DNA from: Sandaracinaceae bacterium | GTDB lineage: Bacteria > Myxococcota_A > Polyangia > Polyangiales > Houyiibacteriaceae | DNA: 64,000 nucleotides | Assembly: GCA_016706685.1 (NCBI GenBank) | Contig: JADJJE010000016.1 | Location: 62,001-126,000, forward strand | Reading direction: 5' to 3' | Shown here: positions 53,540-62,376 of the stretch, one piece after another | Layout: every line of letters begins with the position of its first letter | How positions within the stretch are numbered: position 1 is the stretch's first letter | The notes under the pieces: generated by a model | Databases searched by the model: none | What the model was told of the DNA's origin: nothing | What the model saw: only the letters and a program-made list of their open reading frames with translations | Program-made: the position numbers and the translations under genes

Positions 53540-54535
53540 ATGAACACACCCACGCTGCGGCGCGCAGCGCTGCGTCACTGCGCCATCGTGGCGGGGCTGC
53601 TCTTGCTGGTGGCCTGCGACAAGTCCGGCGTGCACGACCTCGCGCGCGCCAACGACACGCTCACCATGTGCGGCGCTGACACCTCCACGTGGCTGCGCTC
53701 GCTCGAGGAGACCACCGAGCTATTCGTGCTCGGCACGGACGAGGCCGGCATGGGTGCGTCGGGCGGCTGCTACGTCCGCGCCATCGTGAACCAAGACAGC
53801 TCGGTGGAGATGGAGACCGGCACGTTCTCGGTCGACGCCGCTGGCGTGGGCGAGACCGTGATCTTCGCCACCTATCGCTTCCTCTTCCAGCCGGACCGTG
53901 GACCGCTGCAGCGCGAGGGCGCCCGTCGCATGGACCTCGACACGCCGCTGATGCAGAGCCTCGTACTCGGACGCGACGGGGAGCAGCTCACCCTCGCGCT
54001 CGGTGGTGACGGCCGCAACCTGACCAGCCTCCCGGAGGTCATCCGGCGCCTCGAGCCCGACACCCAAGCGGGCGCCGAGGACATCTTCCGCCTGGTCAAC
54101 ATCATGTTCTACATGAGCCAGACGCGCGTGCAGGGCTTCGGCGCCACCGGCATGACCATGTACGTGGAGCCCAAAGACTTCGTGGGCATCGTGTCGGGCG
54201 AGTACACCGTGGCCGTGACGGGCGGCCTGCGCATCGGCAGCGACCTCACCTACCGGGCGCTGCGCGACCTGACCGACATCCAGATGGACGGCAACCAGCA
54301 CACCATGGTGGACCTCGGCGGCAACGGCCCCACCAGCGAGATGCTGACCTTCACGCTGGACCACCCGGACACCGATCCGATTATCTACACCATCTTCTAC
54401 GACGACTTGCTCGTGGTGAACGGCGCAGCCGGCGATGGCTTCTACACGGTGGACTCGAACGGCGACACGTTCGTCGTGGACTGGATGCTCGCTCAAGACG
54501 TCCACGTCCGAAACGTGCTGCCCGTCGGCGAGTGA
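53540..54535 (+). CDS. Predicted lipoprotein of unknown function
   Basis: 331 aa. Signal peptide with lipobox (LLLLVAC, Cys at about residue 26). Body is beta-rich with segments such as CYVRAIVNQDSSVEMETG and TVAVTGGLRIGSDLTYRAL, one central helical part and an acidic end. No known family. The start lies 18 bp after the putative barrel protein, so the two may work at the outer membrane. It converges with the ccm operon, 18 bp between stops. Confidence 0.65.
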   Translation: MNTPTLRRAALRHCAIVAGLLLLVACDKSGVHDLARANDTLTMCGADTSTWLRSLEETTELFVLGTDEAGMGASGGCYVRAIVNQDSSVEMETGTFSVDAAGVGETVIFATYRFLFQPDRGPLQREGARRMDLDTPLMQSLVLGRDGEQLTLALGGDGRNLTSLPEVIRRLEPDTQAGAEDIFRLVNIMFYMSQTRVQGFGATGMTMYVEPKDFVGIVSGEYTVAVTGGLRIGSDLTYRALRDLTDIQMDGNQHTMVDLGGNGPTSEMLTFTLDHPDTDPIIYTIFYDDLLVVNGAAGDGFYTVDSNGDTFVVDWMLAQDVHVRNVLPVGE

Positions 54536-54553
54536 CGCGTGGGGCGCTAGGCG

Positions 54554-55882
54554 TCAGCGGGGCGACGAGTGGGCGCCTGCGGTGCGGGTGTCGCTCGAAG
54601 CCTTGATCCATGCGGCCAGCGCGTCCCGCAGCGAGGACCGCTCCCGGGCGTAGAACTCGGGGCCCACGTCGCCGGCGGCGTGCTGCGACTCGAGCACCGC
54701 GAGCTGCTCAAGCAGCTCGTCGCGCTGAGCTTGCCGCGCCGTGTCCAGCAGCGCCTGCGGGTCCTTGCGGCGCATCAGCATGAAGCCCCCGAGGAGCAGC
54801 AACAACACCGCGATGCCCACGGCGATGAGCCGCGCCGGACCCGGACCAGGGATGTCGTCCAGGGTGATCACGAGGTCGCCCAGCGGGCCCTCGGTGGCGT
54901 CGCGCTGAATGCCGGTGACCAGCATGCGCGTGGGGGACTCGTGGACGCGCGGGGCGGGCAGCCCAGCCACGCTGAGGCGCACGCCGGCGGCCTCCTCCGA
55001 GACCACCTGCACCGTACGCACGCGCAGCGGCAGGCCAGTGGCGAGCCGCATGGTGCCGGGGGTGATGGGGATGTCGAAGCCGTAGAGCAGCGCCTGCCCT
55101 CCGGGCGGGAGCGAGCCCTGCAGCACGAAGCCGTCGTCGTCCGGGACGATGCGCTGGTCGGTCATCATGGGCTGCGACTGGAAGCTCTGGAAGCCTTCGG
55201 GCAGTGAGAAGCGCAGGCCCTCCTCGGGCAGCCGGATGATGGCGTCGCCCCCGTTGACCAGCTGCACCTGCTGCACGAGGTGCAGCTTGCCGTTGGTGAA
55301 CTCCACGCTGGTGTCGTACTGCCACACGAAGAGGAAGCGCGTGTCCGGCGTGACCGGCAGCTGCATGACCTCCACGCGGTAGCCCGCCTCGGCCGGCAGC
55401 CGGAAGGGCGTGGTGCTGGTGGTGGCGCCCTCGTCCACGAGGTTCACCCGGTAGGCCTGGTCCTCACCGGTGGGGAGGCCGCGAAACACCGCCATGCCGT
55501 TGGCGTCGGTGCGCGCCTCGCGCGAGGAGCGCGCCTGCTCCTGCGTCATGACGCCAAGACGCAAGAGCGCGCCCACGGCAGGCTGGTTGCGGAAGTCCCG
55601 CACGTGCACCTCGATGCTGCCGGGGGCCACGGACTCCATCATGCCGGAGACGGCCAGCGGGATGGCCTCGCCCGCGAGCTGCCGCATGCCGATGCTGGGC
55701 GCCTGGGTGGCCCCCGCCACGGTGGCCCGCGGGTTGGAGCCCGGCCCCGTCAGCACGTCGGCGGGCCCACGTGGGGCCTCCTGCGCTGGCTCGGGGGCAA
55801 GCTCTTCCTGCGCACGCGCTGCAATGGACGAGGAGGCGCCCACCAGCGAGAGGACCAACGCCCAACGGCGAACCTGCTTCAT
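54554..55882 (-). CDS. Secreted/anchored protein with carboxypeptidase-regulatory-like domain (ccm operon)
   Basis: 442 aa. Signal peptide (1-24), then a beta-sandwich (about 90-170) like the carboxypeptidase D regulatory domain (VHVRDFRNQPAVGALLRLG, TDANGMAVFRGLPTG). More strands follow, then one membrane span near residue 370 (LIAVGIAVLLLLLGGFML) and a cytoplasmic tail with a helix that includes LLEQLAVLESQHAAGD. Last gene in the cytochrome c maturation operon, overlapping the upstream start by four bases. No ccm family matches it, so its part in maturation is unknown. Confidence 0.7.
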   Translation of the reverse strand: MKQVRRWALVLSLVGASSSIAARAQEELAPEPAQEAPRGPADVLTGPGSNPRATVAGATQAPSIGMRQLAGEAIPLAVSGMMESVAPGSIEVHVRDFRNQPAVGALLRLGVMTQEQARSSREARTDANGMAVFRGLPTGEDQAYRVNLVDEGATTSTTPFRLPAEAGYRVEVMQLPVTPDTRFLFVWQYDTSVEFTNGKLHLVQQVQLVNGGDAIIRLPEEGLRFSLPEGFQSFQSQPMMTDQRIVPDDDGFVLQGSLPPGGQALLYGFDIPITPGTMRLATGLPLRVRTVQVVSEEAAGVRLSVAGLPAPRVHESPTRMLVTGIQRDATEGPLGDLVITLDDIPGPGPARLIAVGIAVLLLLLGGFMLMRRKDPQALLDTARQAQRDELLEQLAVLESQHAAGDVGPEFYARERSSLRDALAAWIKASSDTRTAGAHSSPR

Positions 55883-56592
55883 GACTTCTTCCCCGGCTCC
55901 GAGGGCTCCTCGACCAGCGCGCCGCCGCACTTCTTGCAGAACGTGGCGTCGGCGTCGTTGACGGTGTGACAGGCCGCGCACTCGAGCGGCGCCACGCGCG
56001 CGGAGCACTCGCAGCAGAACTCGGCGTCCGGCACGTTGGGCGCCATGCACTGCGGGCACAGCAAGTGGTTGTCCCGCGAGCCGCTGTCCGAGGCGCTCGG
56101 CTTCCCGCGCCGGCGGCGGCGAGGCGCGGGGGCCGCGGTCACGGCGCCGTCGGCCGCGCTCGCTGTTCCCTCGGGGGCGGAGGCGCGCCGCTTGGTCTGC
56201 GCGGCCAGCAGCTCGGCAGGCGCCATGGACTCGAGCGAGCTCCCGGCGAGGTACGCCTCGATCACGGCGTCGGCCTGCCCGCGGTAGGGCTCGAGCTCTT
56301 CGTCGAGGGCCTTGAGCACGTCCTTGGCCTCTTCGCGCAGCTGGGCGTCCACCACGGCGAAGTCCGCCGCATCGATCTTGCCCGCGTCGTGCTCGAAGCG
56401 CAGGTCGGCGAGGCCGTCCAGCAGGGCCGCCTTGCGCTCCAGCAGGCGCGCGCGCTCGCGATCGAGGCTCTCGGCCCCGCCCAGCTGCACCACGCCGAGC
56501 GCAGCGCGCACGCTCTGCCACACGAAGTACAGCGCCAGCAGCAAGCCGGCTGCGCCCAGCACCATGAAGAACCCGGGGATGACCGCGCTCAT
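55879..56592 (-). CDS. CcmI-like membrane protein with double zinc ribbon
   Basis: 237 aa. One N-terminal span (VIPGFFMVLGAAGLLLALYF) is followed by a coiled-coil-like helical part with FEHDAGKIDAADFAVVDAQL, as in the first region of CcmI-type proteins. A linker ends in a basic patch, and two zinc ribbons follow (CPQC...CCEC and CAAC...CKKC, residues 175-230). Coupled by overlaps both to the CcmF-CcmH gene and to the next gene. The zinc ribbons are not typical of CcmI, so it may be a new partner of the lyase; the CcmI-like label is tentative. Confidence 0.65.
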   Translation of the reverse strand: MSAVIPGFFMVLGAAGLLLALYFVWQSVRAALGVVQLGGAESLDRERARLLERKAALLDGLADLRFEHDAGKIDAADFAVVDAQLREEAKDVLKALDEELEPYRGQADAVIEAYLAGSSLESMAPAELLAAQTKRRASAPEGTASAADGAVTAAPAPRRRRRGKPSASDSGSRDNHLLCPQCMAPNVPDAEFCCECSARVAPLECAACHTVNDADATFCKKCGGALVEEPSEPGKKS

Positions 56593-59216
56593 GACTCGTC
56601 CTCGAAGCGGCGCAGCTCGTCGTCGAGCGCGCTCTCGTAGCCCACGTCCGCAGGCGTTTGGTCCACGTGGGGGGCGGCGGCGCGGGCGGCCGCAGCCACC
56701 GCGTGAGCCGCCTGCCAGCGCCGCCCGATGACGATGACGCCGCCGCCGCCCAGCACCAGGGCGAGCAGCGGGGCCACCCACAGCACCTTCCGGCTGCCCT
56801 CGTCCGACGGGATGCTGATGGCCGCGTTGCCGTACTGCGCGCGGTAGCTGCGAATGAGCGTGTCGTTGGACTCACCGGCCGCCATGCGGGCGCGCAGCTC
56901 GGCGCGCTTGTCTTCCGCCCAGGTGCAGGCGCAGGTGTCGAGGGCCAAGCGCTCGCAGCTGCCGCAGTCGCACAAGAGCGTGCTGAACAGCTGACGCTCC
57001 TCGTGGTCGTGGATGACCACGGTGCCGGCGTGCGAGCTGCTGCTCCCGGACTGCGCCGAGGCCCACGCGGGCAAAGACGCGATGAGCGCGAGCAGCAGCG
57101 CCACGAACGCCGCCGTGGCGAGCCGGGCCAGCTTGCCGCGCGGTCCGCTGGTGCGTGCCTCTGCAGTCCCCAGCAGGTCCGACGTCTTGGGCCACAGCGA
57201 GATGACGCAGCCCAGCAGCACCAGCATGCCGCCGAACCAGATCCACCAGACCAGCGGGCGCACCTTCACCTGGAACGTGGCACGCCGGGTCATGGGGTCC
57301 ACCGTGGCCATGATGACGTAGAGGTCTTCGCTGGGGCGGCTGTGGATGGCCACTTCCGTAGTGGGCATCTCGGGGCGCAGGCGATAGATGAACTTGGCCG
57401 GGCTGACGCGCTGGCCGGAACGGGCCCCGCTGCGCGTCAGCGTCATGTCCGTGAAGATCATCTGCTTGGTGGGGTCCACCTCGCGGCGCGGGCCGTCGTA
57501 GCGCAGGTCGTACTCGCCGAGGCTCATGGACGCGCCGGGCAACATGGCCGACTCCTCCGTGCGGTCGTACGCGGCGCCGGTGAAGCCCACGAACATGAAG
57601 ACCACCCCGAGGTGCACGATGTACCCGCCGTAGCGCCTGCGTGCGCGCGCCACCAGCTTGAGCACGGCGCTGACCACGCCCTCGCCCTTGCGCATGCGCA
57701 CCGCCGCGCCGCGCGCGAACTCTTGCAGGATGCTGGCCGACACGAACGCGCAGGTGAAGCTGGAGACCAGCGGGGCCGCGTTGTGGAATGCGCCCATGAT
57801 GGCACCGAGGCCGCCGCTGTAGATGGTCTCGCCCTCCACGATGGCCGGCCGCCCGAGCGCGCCTCCGAAGGCCACGTGCAGGCCAGCCGCCACGAACGCG
57901 GCGGCGAAGGGCACGCGCAGCGACATGAGCAGGCTCTTGCCGCTGGCCTTGCGCCACGCGATGAGCGGACCGAGGCCGGCCAGGAACAGCAGCGCGAGCC
58001 CCAGCGGCGTCATCCACTCGTTGAAGAAGGGCGGCCCCACGGTGGCCTCCTCGCCGTACATCCAGTCCGAGATCTTGGGCCAGAGCGTGGCGCCCAACAC
58101 CCCCACCATCATGCCGAGCAGGATCCAGTTGTTCACCAGGAAGGCGAACTCGCGGCTGAGCATGGACTCGATGCGGTGCGTGCCCACCAGCTTGGGCAGG
58201 CGGTACAGGATGGCGGCGGTGATGACCACGCCGAGGAACACCATGAACCACACGAAGTACTCGCCGATGTCGCTCTGCGCGAACGCGTGCACGCTGGCGA
58301 TGAGCCCCGAGCGCGTGAGGAACGTGCCGAAGATGGTCATGAAGAACGTCAGGCACAGCAGGAAGACGTTCCAGACCTTGAGCATGCTGCGGCGCTCCTG
58401 GATGAGCGCGCTGTGCAGGTAGGCCGTGCCCGTGAGCCACGGCATGAAGGAGGCATTCTCGACCGGGTCCCAGGCCCAATACCCACCCCAGCCCAGCTCC
58501 TCGTAGCTCCAAAGGCAGCCCAGCAGGAGGCCCAGCGAGAGGAAAGCCCAGGTGACCATGGCCCAAGGCCGCGCCATGTGGACCCACTCGTTGTCCAACC
58601 GGCCCGAGAGCAGCGCCGCGAACACGATGGCGAAGGGCACCGACCAGCCCACGAAGCCCATGTAGAGCGAGGGCGGGTGGATGGCCATCCAGTAGTTCTG
58701 CAGCAGCGGGTTCAGGCCCTCGCCGTCCGGCGGGCCGCCGTCCAGGTACGTGGCGAACGGGTTGGCGGGGAACAGCATGAGCACGCCGAAGAACAGGAAG
58801 ATGCCCATCAGCGTGGCCAGCACGTAGGGCTGCAGCTCCACGTAGCGGCCGCGCATCCACACGGTGAGGGCGGCCGTGTAGCCCGAGAGCAGGAACGTCC
58901 ACCACAGCAGCGATCCGTCTTGGCCGCCCCAGAGAGACGTCACCAGGTACGTCCAGGGCATGCTGCGGTCGCTGTAGCGCGCGATGTACGTGATGCGGAA
59001 GTCGTGGGTCTGGAAGGCGTAGCCCAGCACCGCCACGGCCATGAGCACGAAGGCGCAGGTGGCGTAGGTGCCGGCGCGGGCGGCGACCAGCAAGTGCAGG
59101 CGCCCGCTGGCAGCCCCGAGGCTCATCGCCAGGGTGTAGGCGGCGCTGACCAGGATCAGGCAGAGCGCGAGGTTGCCGAGGAAGGGGATGTCGGGGGTCA
59201 GCACGGCTCGGACCAT
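56589..59216 (-). CDS. CcmF-CcmH fusion: cytochrome c haem lyase
   Basis: 875 aa. The first 660 residues are CcmF: many spans, the WWD haem-handling segment WGGYWAWDPVENASFMPW, and the conserved His-containing loops near residues 250 and 480. After a linker, residues about 730-800 are CcmH-like: LLCDCGSCERLALDTCACTW has several Cys (CDCGSC rather than the usual LRCxxCQ), then ELRARMAAGESNDTLIRSYRAQYGNA, followed by a C-terminal span. CcmF and CcmH normally are separate proteins in one complex; fusion is unusual. ATG 59216 is set by the first span (LGNLALCLILVSAAYTLAM). ccmABCDE and ccmG are not in the window. Confidence 0.87.
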   Translation of the reverse strand: MVRAVLTPDIPFLGNLALCLILVSAAYTLAMSLGAASGRLHLLVAARAGTYATCAFVLMAVAVLGYAFQTHDFRITYIARYSDRSMPWTYLVTSLWGGQDGSLLWWTFLLSGYTAALTVWMRGRYVELQPYVLATLMGIFLFFGVLMLFPANPFATYLDGGPPDGEGLNPLLQNYWMAIHPPSLYMGFVGWSVPFAIVFAALLSGRLDNEWVHMARPWAMVTWAFLSLGLLLGCLWSYEELGWGGYWAWDPVENASFMPWLTGTAYLHSALIQERRSMLKVWNVFLLCLTFFMTIFGTFLTRSGLIASVHAFAQSDIGEYFVWFMVFLGVVITAAILYRLPKLVGTHRIESMLSREFAFLVNNWILLGMMVGVLGATLWPKISDWMYGEEATVGPPFFNEWMTPLGLALLFLAGLGPLIAWRKASGKSLLMSLRVPFAAAFVAAGLHVAFGGALGRPAIVEGETIYSGGLGAIMGAFHNAAPLVSSFTCAFVSASILQEFARGAAVRMRKGEGVVSAVLKLVARARRRYGGYIVHLGVVFMFVGFTGAAYDRTEESAMLPGASMSLGEYDLRYDGPRREVDPTKQMIFTDMTLTRSGARSGQRVSPAKFIYRLRPEMPTTEVAIHSRPSEDLYVIMATVDPMTRRATFQVKVRPLVWWIWFGGMLVLLGCVISLWPKTSDLLGTAEARTSGPRGKLARLATAAFVALLLALIASLPAWASAQSGSSSSHAGTVVIHDHEERQLFSTLLCDCGSCERLALDTCACTWAEDKRAELRARMAAGESNDTLIRSYRAQYGNAAISIPSDEGSRKVLWVAPLLALVLGGGGVIVIGRRWQAAHAVAAAARAAAPHVDQTPADVGYESALDDELRRFEDES

Positions 59217-59321
59217 ACCCCTTGGCCCGTGCCGATGCACACGCTCCCGGCTGGGGCGCATCTGGGCCTCGCGTGACGGCCGTGCGACAGCGGGGCGCCG
59301 GTCTGCTAGCGTCCGCCGCCT

Positions 59322-61022
59322 ATGGTGACCCCTTCGTCTCGGCCCAGCCCGGGTCTCTACGACCGCTTTGGTGGGCTCTACACGCCGCGCGAGCTGACCA
59401 CGCTCGGCCGCTACCTCTCGGAGGAGCTCTCGCGCAGTAAAGAGCTCCTCTCGCGCCCCGGCCACCCGAAGGTCTGCTTTCTGTCGTATCTGCTGCGCAA
59501 CGAGCGCCGCGAGACCGTGCGCGCGCGCCTCGGGGCCATCGCCGAGCACCGCGTGGACACGCGCACCCACGTGTTCTGCGACGTGCGCGTGGGGAGCTAC
59601 CGCTACGACCAGGTGGCGCAGGGCGGCCTCGAGGACAACGCCACCGACGACGAGAGCATGCGCTACATCGAGATGCCCACGGAGGTGTCGGAAGATGCCT
59701 ACCGCGTGGCCCTCTGGCGCCTGACCGAAGCGCGCTACCGCGAGGCGGCGGTGCAGTACTACGCGCGCAAGAGCGACGAGGTCCACTACGTGGACGAGGC
59801 CCGCAAGCTCCCGGCGCGGCGGCGCATGGAGGGCGAACGCTACAGCCGGCTCGAGCGCTATCCCGAGCTGGACGTGGAGCGCTGGCGGCACGTGTTGAAG
59901 CGCGCGTCGTCCTTGCTGCGCAACAGCCCCGACATCCAGGTGTCCGAGATCGAGCTGTCGGCCTGGCACCGGCAGCAGCGCTTCGTGTCCACCGAGGGCG
60001 CCGACATCGCCGAGCAGCGCGTGGTCTACGACCTGCACGCCACCTTCTGGATGCTGGCGCCGGGCGGCTATCGCGTGGAGCAAGAGGTCAGCTTCGTGAC
60101 TGGCGAGGCCGACGAGCTGCCCGACGAGCAGGGCATCCTGGCGCTGGTCCGCGAGCGCATCGCCCTGCTGCGCAAGATCGCGGTAGCGCCGCACCTGCCG
60201 TCGTACACGGGGCCGGTGTTGCTGGCGCCCGTGCCGGCGGGGCTCTTCTTCCACGAGGTCATCGGACACCGCCTCGAGGGCTCGCGCCTGCTGTCCTCGG
60301 ATGAAGGGGCCACGTTCGCCAACCTGCGCGGCAAGCCCATCGCGCCCCCCTTCGTGGACATCATCGACGACCCCACGCTCAAGCGCTTCCGCGGCAAGAG
60401 CCTGATCGGCAGCTTCCGCTACGACGACGAGGGCGTGCCCGCCCAGCGCGCCACGCTGGTGGAGCGCGGCGTCCTGCAGGGCTTCCTGACCACGCGCACG
60501 CCCATCCCCGGCCAGCGCGAGCTCAACGGCCACGCCCGCGCGGCGCGCCACGAGCGGCCCATCTCGCGCATGGGCAACCTCATCGTCACGAGCCGCGCTC
60601 CGCAAGACCCGGACACGCTGTTCGCCACGTTCTTGGAGGAGATTCGGAGGCGAAAGCTGCCCTACGGCATCCACGTGCTGGCCACGCTGGGCGGCGAGAC
60701 CGACACGCGCAGCTACGACTTCCAGGCGTTCAAGGGCGAGATCATGCACGCCGAGCGTGTCACGCCGGACGGGCAGCGCGAGCTGTGCCGGGGTGTGGAC
60801 TTCGTGGGCACCCCGCTGTCGGCGCTGGACTCGCTGGTGGCCCTGGGCGACGACGTGACGGTGGACAACGCCTACTGCGGCGCCGAGTCCGGGATGATCC
60901 CCGTGTCCACGGTGGCCCCCAGCGCGCTCATGTCCAACCTGGAGCTGCAGTCGAAGGACCGCCAGCGCTTCGCGCCCTTCGCGCTGCCGCCGCCGCCCAT
61001 CAACCGCCGCCCGCAGCCCTGA
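59322..61022 (+). CDS. TldD/PmbA-family metallopeptidase-like protein
   Basis: 566 aa, longer than usual TldD (about 480). The zinc motif HEVIGHRLEGS lies near residue 311 and the C-terminal segment VDNAYCGAESGMIPVSTVAPSAL resembles TldD. Members of this family form TldD-TldE dimers that cut exposed peptides such as microcin precursors. A lone gene with no TldE next to it may act as a homodimer or with a distant partner. Divergent from the ccm operon by 105 bp. First 110 residues form an extra N-terminal part. Confidence 0.85.
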   Translation: MVTPSSRPSPGLYDRFGGLYTPRELTTLGRYLSEELSRSKELLSRPGHPKVCFLSYLLRNERRETVRARLGAIAEHRVDTRTHVFCDVRVGSYRYDQVAQGGLEDNATDDESMRYIEMPTEVSEDAYRVALWRLTEARYREAAVQYYARKSDEVHYVDEARKLPARRRMEGERYSRLERYPELDVERWRHVLKRASSLLRNSPDIQVSEIELSAWHRQQRFVSTEGADIAEQRVVYDLHATFWMLAPGGYRVEQEVSFVTGEADELPDEQGILALVRERIALLRKIAVAPHLPSYTGPVLLAPVPAGLFFHEVIGHRLEGSRLLSSDEGATFANLRGKPIAPPFVDIIDDPTLKRFRGKSLIGSFRYDDEGVPAQRATLVERGVLQGFLTTRTPIPGQRELNGHARAARHERPISRMGNLIVTSRAPQDPDTLFATFLEEIRRRKLPYGIHVLATLGGETDTRSYDFQAFKGEIMHAERVTPDGQRELCRGVDFVGTPLSALDSLVALGDDVTVDNAYCGAESGMIPVSTVAPSALMSNLELQSKDRQRFAPFALPPPPINRRPQP

Positions 61023-61029
61023 CGCGCAC

Positions 61030-61058
61030 GGGCCCTCGCGCCCCTCGAGCGCGGGCCC
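61030..61058. terminator. Candidate hairpin between convergent tldD-like and ywiC-like genes
   Basis: GGGCCC at 61030-61035 and GGGCCC at 61053-61058 pair (6 bp), and after one mismatch CGC/GCG extends the stem. It lies between the two stop codons. Weak: no T-run. Confidence 0.3.
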
Positions 61059-61880
61059 TCAAGCGAACGCCAGCACCGCGAACGTGGCCACCTTGGCCGC
61101 AGCGAGCGACCAGCCCACCACCCGCAGGTGGCGCGGGTGCGGGCGCACGCGCAGCAGCACCGCCGCCACGCCCAGCGTGGGCGCGAACGCCCACGCGAAG
61201 TACGCCGGGACGTCCCCCCGCAGCGCCGCCGCGCCCACCAGCACGAGCGCCACGAGCACCGTCAGCCAGCCCACGTAGACGGCCAGCCCAGCCTCCCGCT
61301 GCCGCTTGGGGATGAGCTCCCGCACGGTGAGCATGGACGCCGTCCCCACCGCCGCGAACACCCCCGCGGTCAGCACGGCGTCGCGCACCGCCCACCCGTT
61401 GGCCAACATGACCGGCACCCCACCCGCCGCCGCGCTCAGCGCCAGCAGCAGCGTGCCCACCCCGCTCTTCTCGAGCCCCCGCACGGAGAGCGCCACCAAC
61501 CCCAGCCCGAGCGCCGCAGGCCCCAGCACGCTCCAGCGCGTGACCGCGTCGGCGTGCACCAACGCGTACCCTCCCGCGACCAGCGCCAGCCCGCCACGAG
61601 CCAGCAGCGCCAGCCACGCGCGCCCCCCGAGTTCCCGCCGCGCCCGCCCGCCACGCTGCGCCAGCAACACCAGCGCCGGCTCGTGCGCCAAGAACAGCGC
61701 CACCGCCGCCACGGCAAACCCCACGCCCACGAGTGACCCGTCCCCCCGGCAGAACGCGGTGAGCAGCGGCGCCAACACCAGCGCATACGCCCCGTGCTCC
61801 CGAGGCATCAACCAAGAGCCCGCCGCAGGCGAGCCCTTCGGACCTGCCGCCTGAGCGCTCATCATCGCACCGGCGTTCAT
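61059..61880 (-). CDS. YwiC-like integral membrane protein
   Basis: 273 aa with about nine spans. The N-terminal signature MPREHGAYALVLAPLLTAF is that of the YwiC-like family (unknown function), and the following spans are Leu/Ala/Val rich. ATG 61880 is chosen; nearby in-frame ATGs at 61865 and 61862 are also possible because no clear Shine-Dalgarno decides. It converges with the tldD-like gene, 36 bp between stops, and is divergent from the acyl-CoA ligase gene across a 496-bp gap. Confidence 0.78.
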   Translation of the reverse strand: MNAGAMMSAQAAGPKGSPAAGSWLMPREHGAYALVLAPLLTAFCRGDGSLVGVGFAVAAVALFLAHEPALVLLAQRGGRARRELGGRAWLALLARGGLALVAGGYALVHADAVTRWSVLGPAALGLGLVALSVRGLEKSGVGTLLLALSAAAGGVPVMLANGWAVRDAVLTAGVFAAVGTASMLTVRELIPKRQREAGLAVYVGWLTVLVALVLVGAAALRGDVPAYFAWAFAPTLGVAAVLLRVRPHPRHLRVVGWSLAAAKVATFAVLAFA

Positions 61881-62376
61881 CGCCCGGCGTGGTGCAAAGC
61901 CCATTCCAGGCCGAAAACGTGGCGTTTCGCGAGTTCGCCGCGCGCGAACCCGCCCTCCCCCGCGCACCTCTTGCGCGCTCCACCCCCATCCGCGCTCCGG
62001 CGCGCCCCATCGTTTCCATGAGTCCCGGACTGGCGGACCCAGTCGCGCCCCGAACGACCCAGTCGCGCTCCGACCGACCCAGTCGAGCCCCCGGCAGGCC
62101 CAGATGGCGCCGACGTCGCGCCCCCCGGATGCCCGGCCGACGCGTCACCGAGGAGAGCGACGGGCGCCCTGGGCAGCGGGGCTTGGGGGGGCCCTATTTC
62201 AAGCGTCCGCAGGAGGACGCGCGAAATGGGGAGGTCACCAGAGGGAGCGCCTGCGCGACCGCCCCCCGCAGACGGGTGCCCGTCGCCCTCCCCACGATCA
62301 CGCCACCCACACTTGCACCCAGGCGGGTTGGCCGGCAACATCCCCCGGCCTGCCTCATGCAGGCGGAGGCCAAACG
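61881..62376. other. Intergenic stretch of 496 bp with tandem repeat
   Basis: Between the divergent ywiC-like and acyl-CoA ligase genes no gene is supported: open frames here have Arg/Pro-rich composition and no recognisable domain. A 3 x 20-bp tandem repeat lies at 62036-62095. AGGCGGAGG at 62361-62369 is probably the ribosome site for the ligase ATG at 62377. No clear promoter was found. Confidence 0.6.
62036..62095. repeat. Three tandem 20-bp direct repeats
   Basis: Units start GACCCAGTCG at 62036, 62056 and 62076. Units 1 and 2 differ at 3 of 20 positions (GACCCAGTCGCGCCCCGAAC and GACCCAGTCGCGCTCCGACC); unit 3 diverges more in its second half. They lie midway in the intergenic gap upstream of the acyl-CoA ligase gene. 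Could bind a regulator or be a simple duplication. Confidence 0.75.

Noticed and set aside
56658..59276. 872-codon plus-strand frame
   Set aside because: Antisense to the CcmF-CcmH fusion, with repeated HDEHE-like composition and no domain.
59217..60749. Upstream extension of the CcmF-CcmH frame on the minus strand
   Set aside because: It is antisense to the tldD-like gene, and the CcmF N-terminal span starts at 59216.
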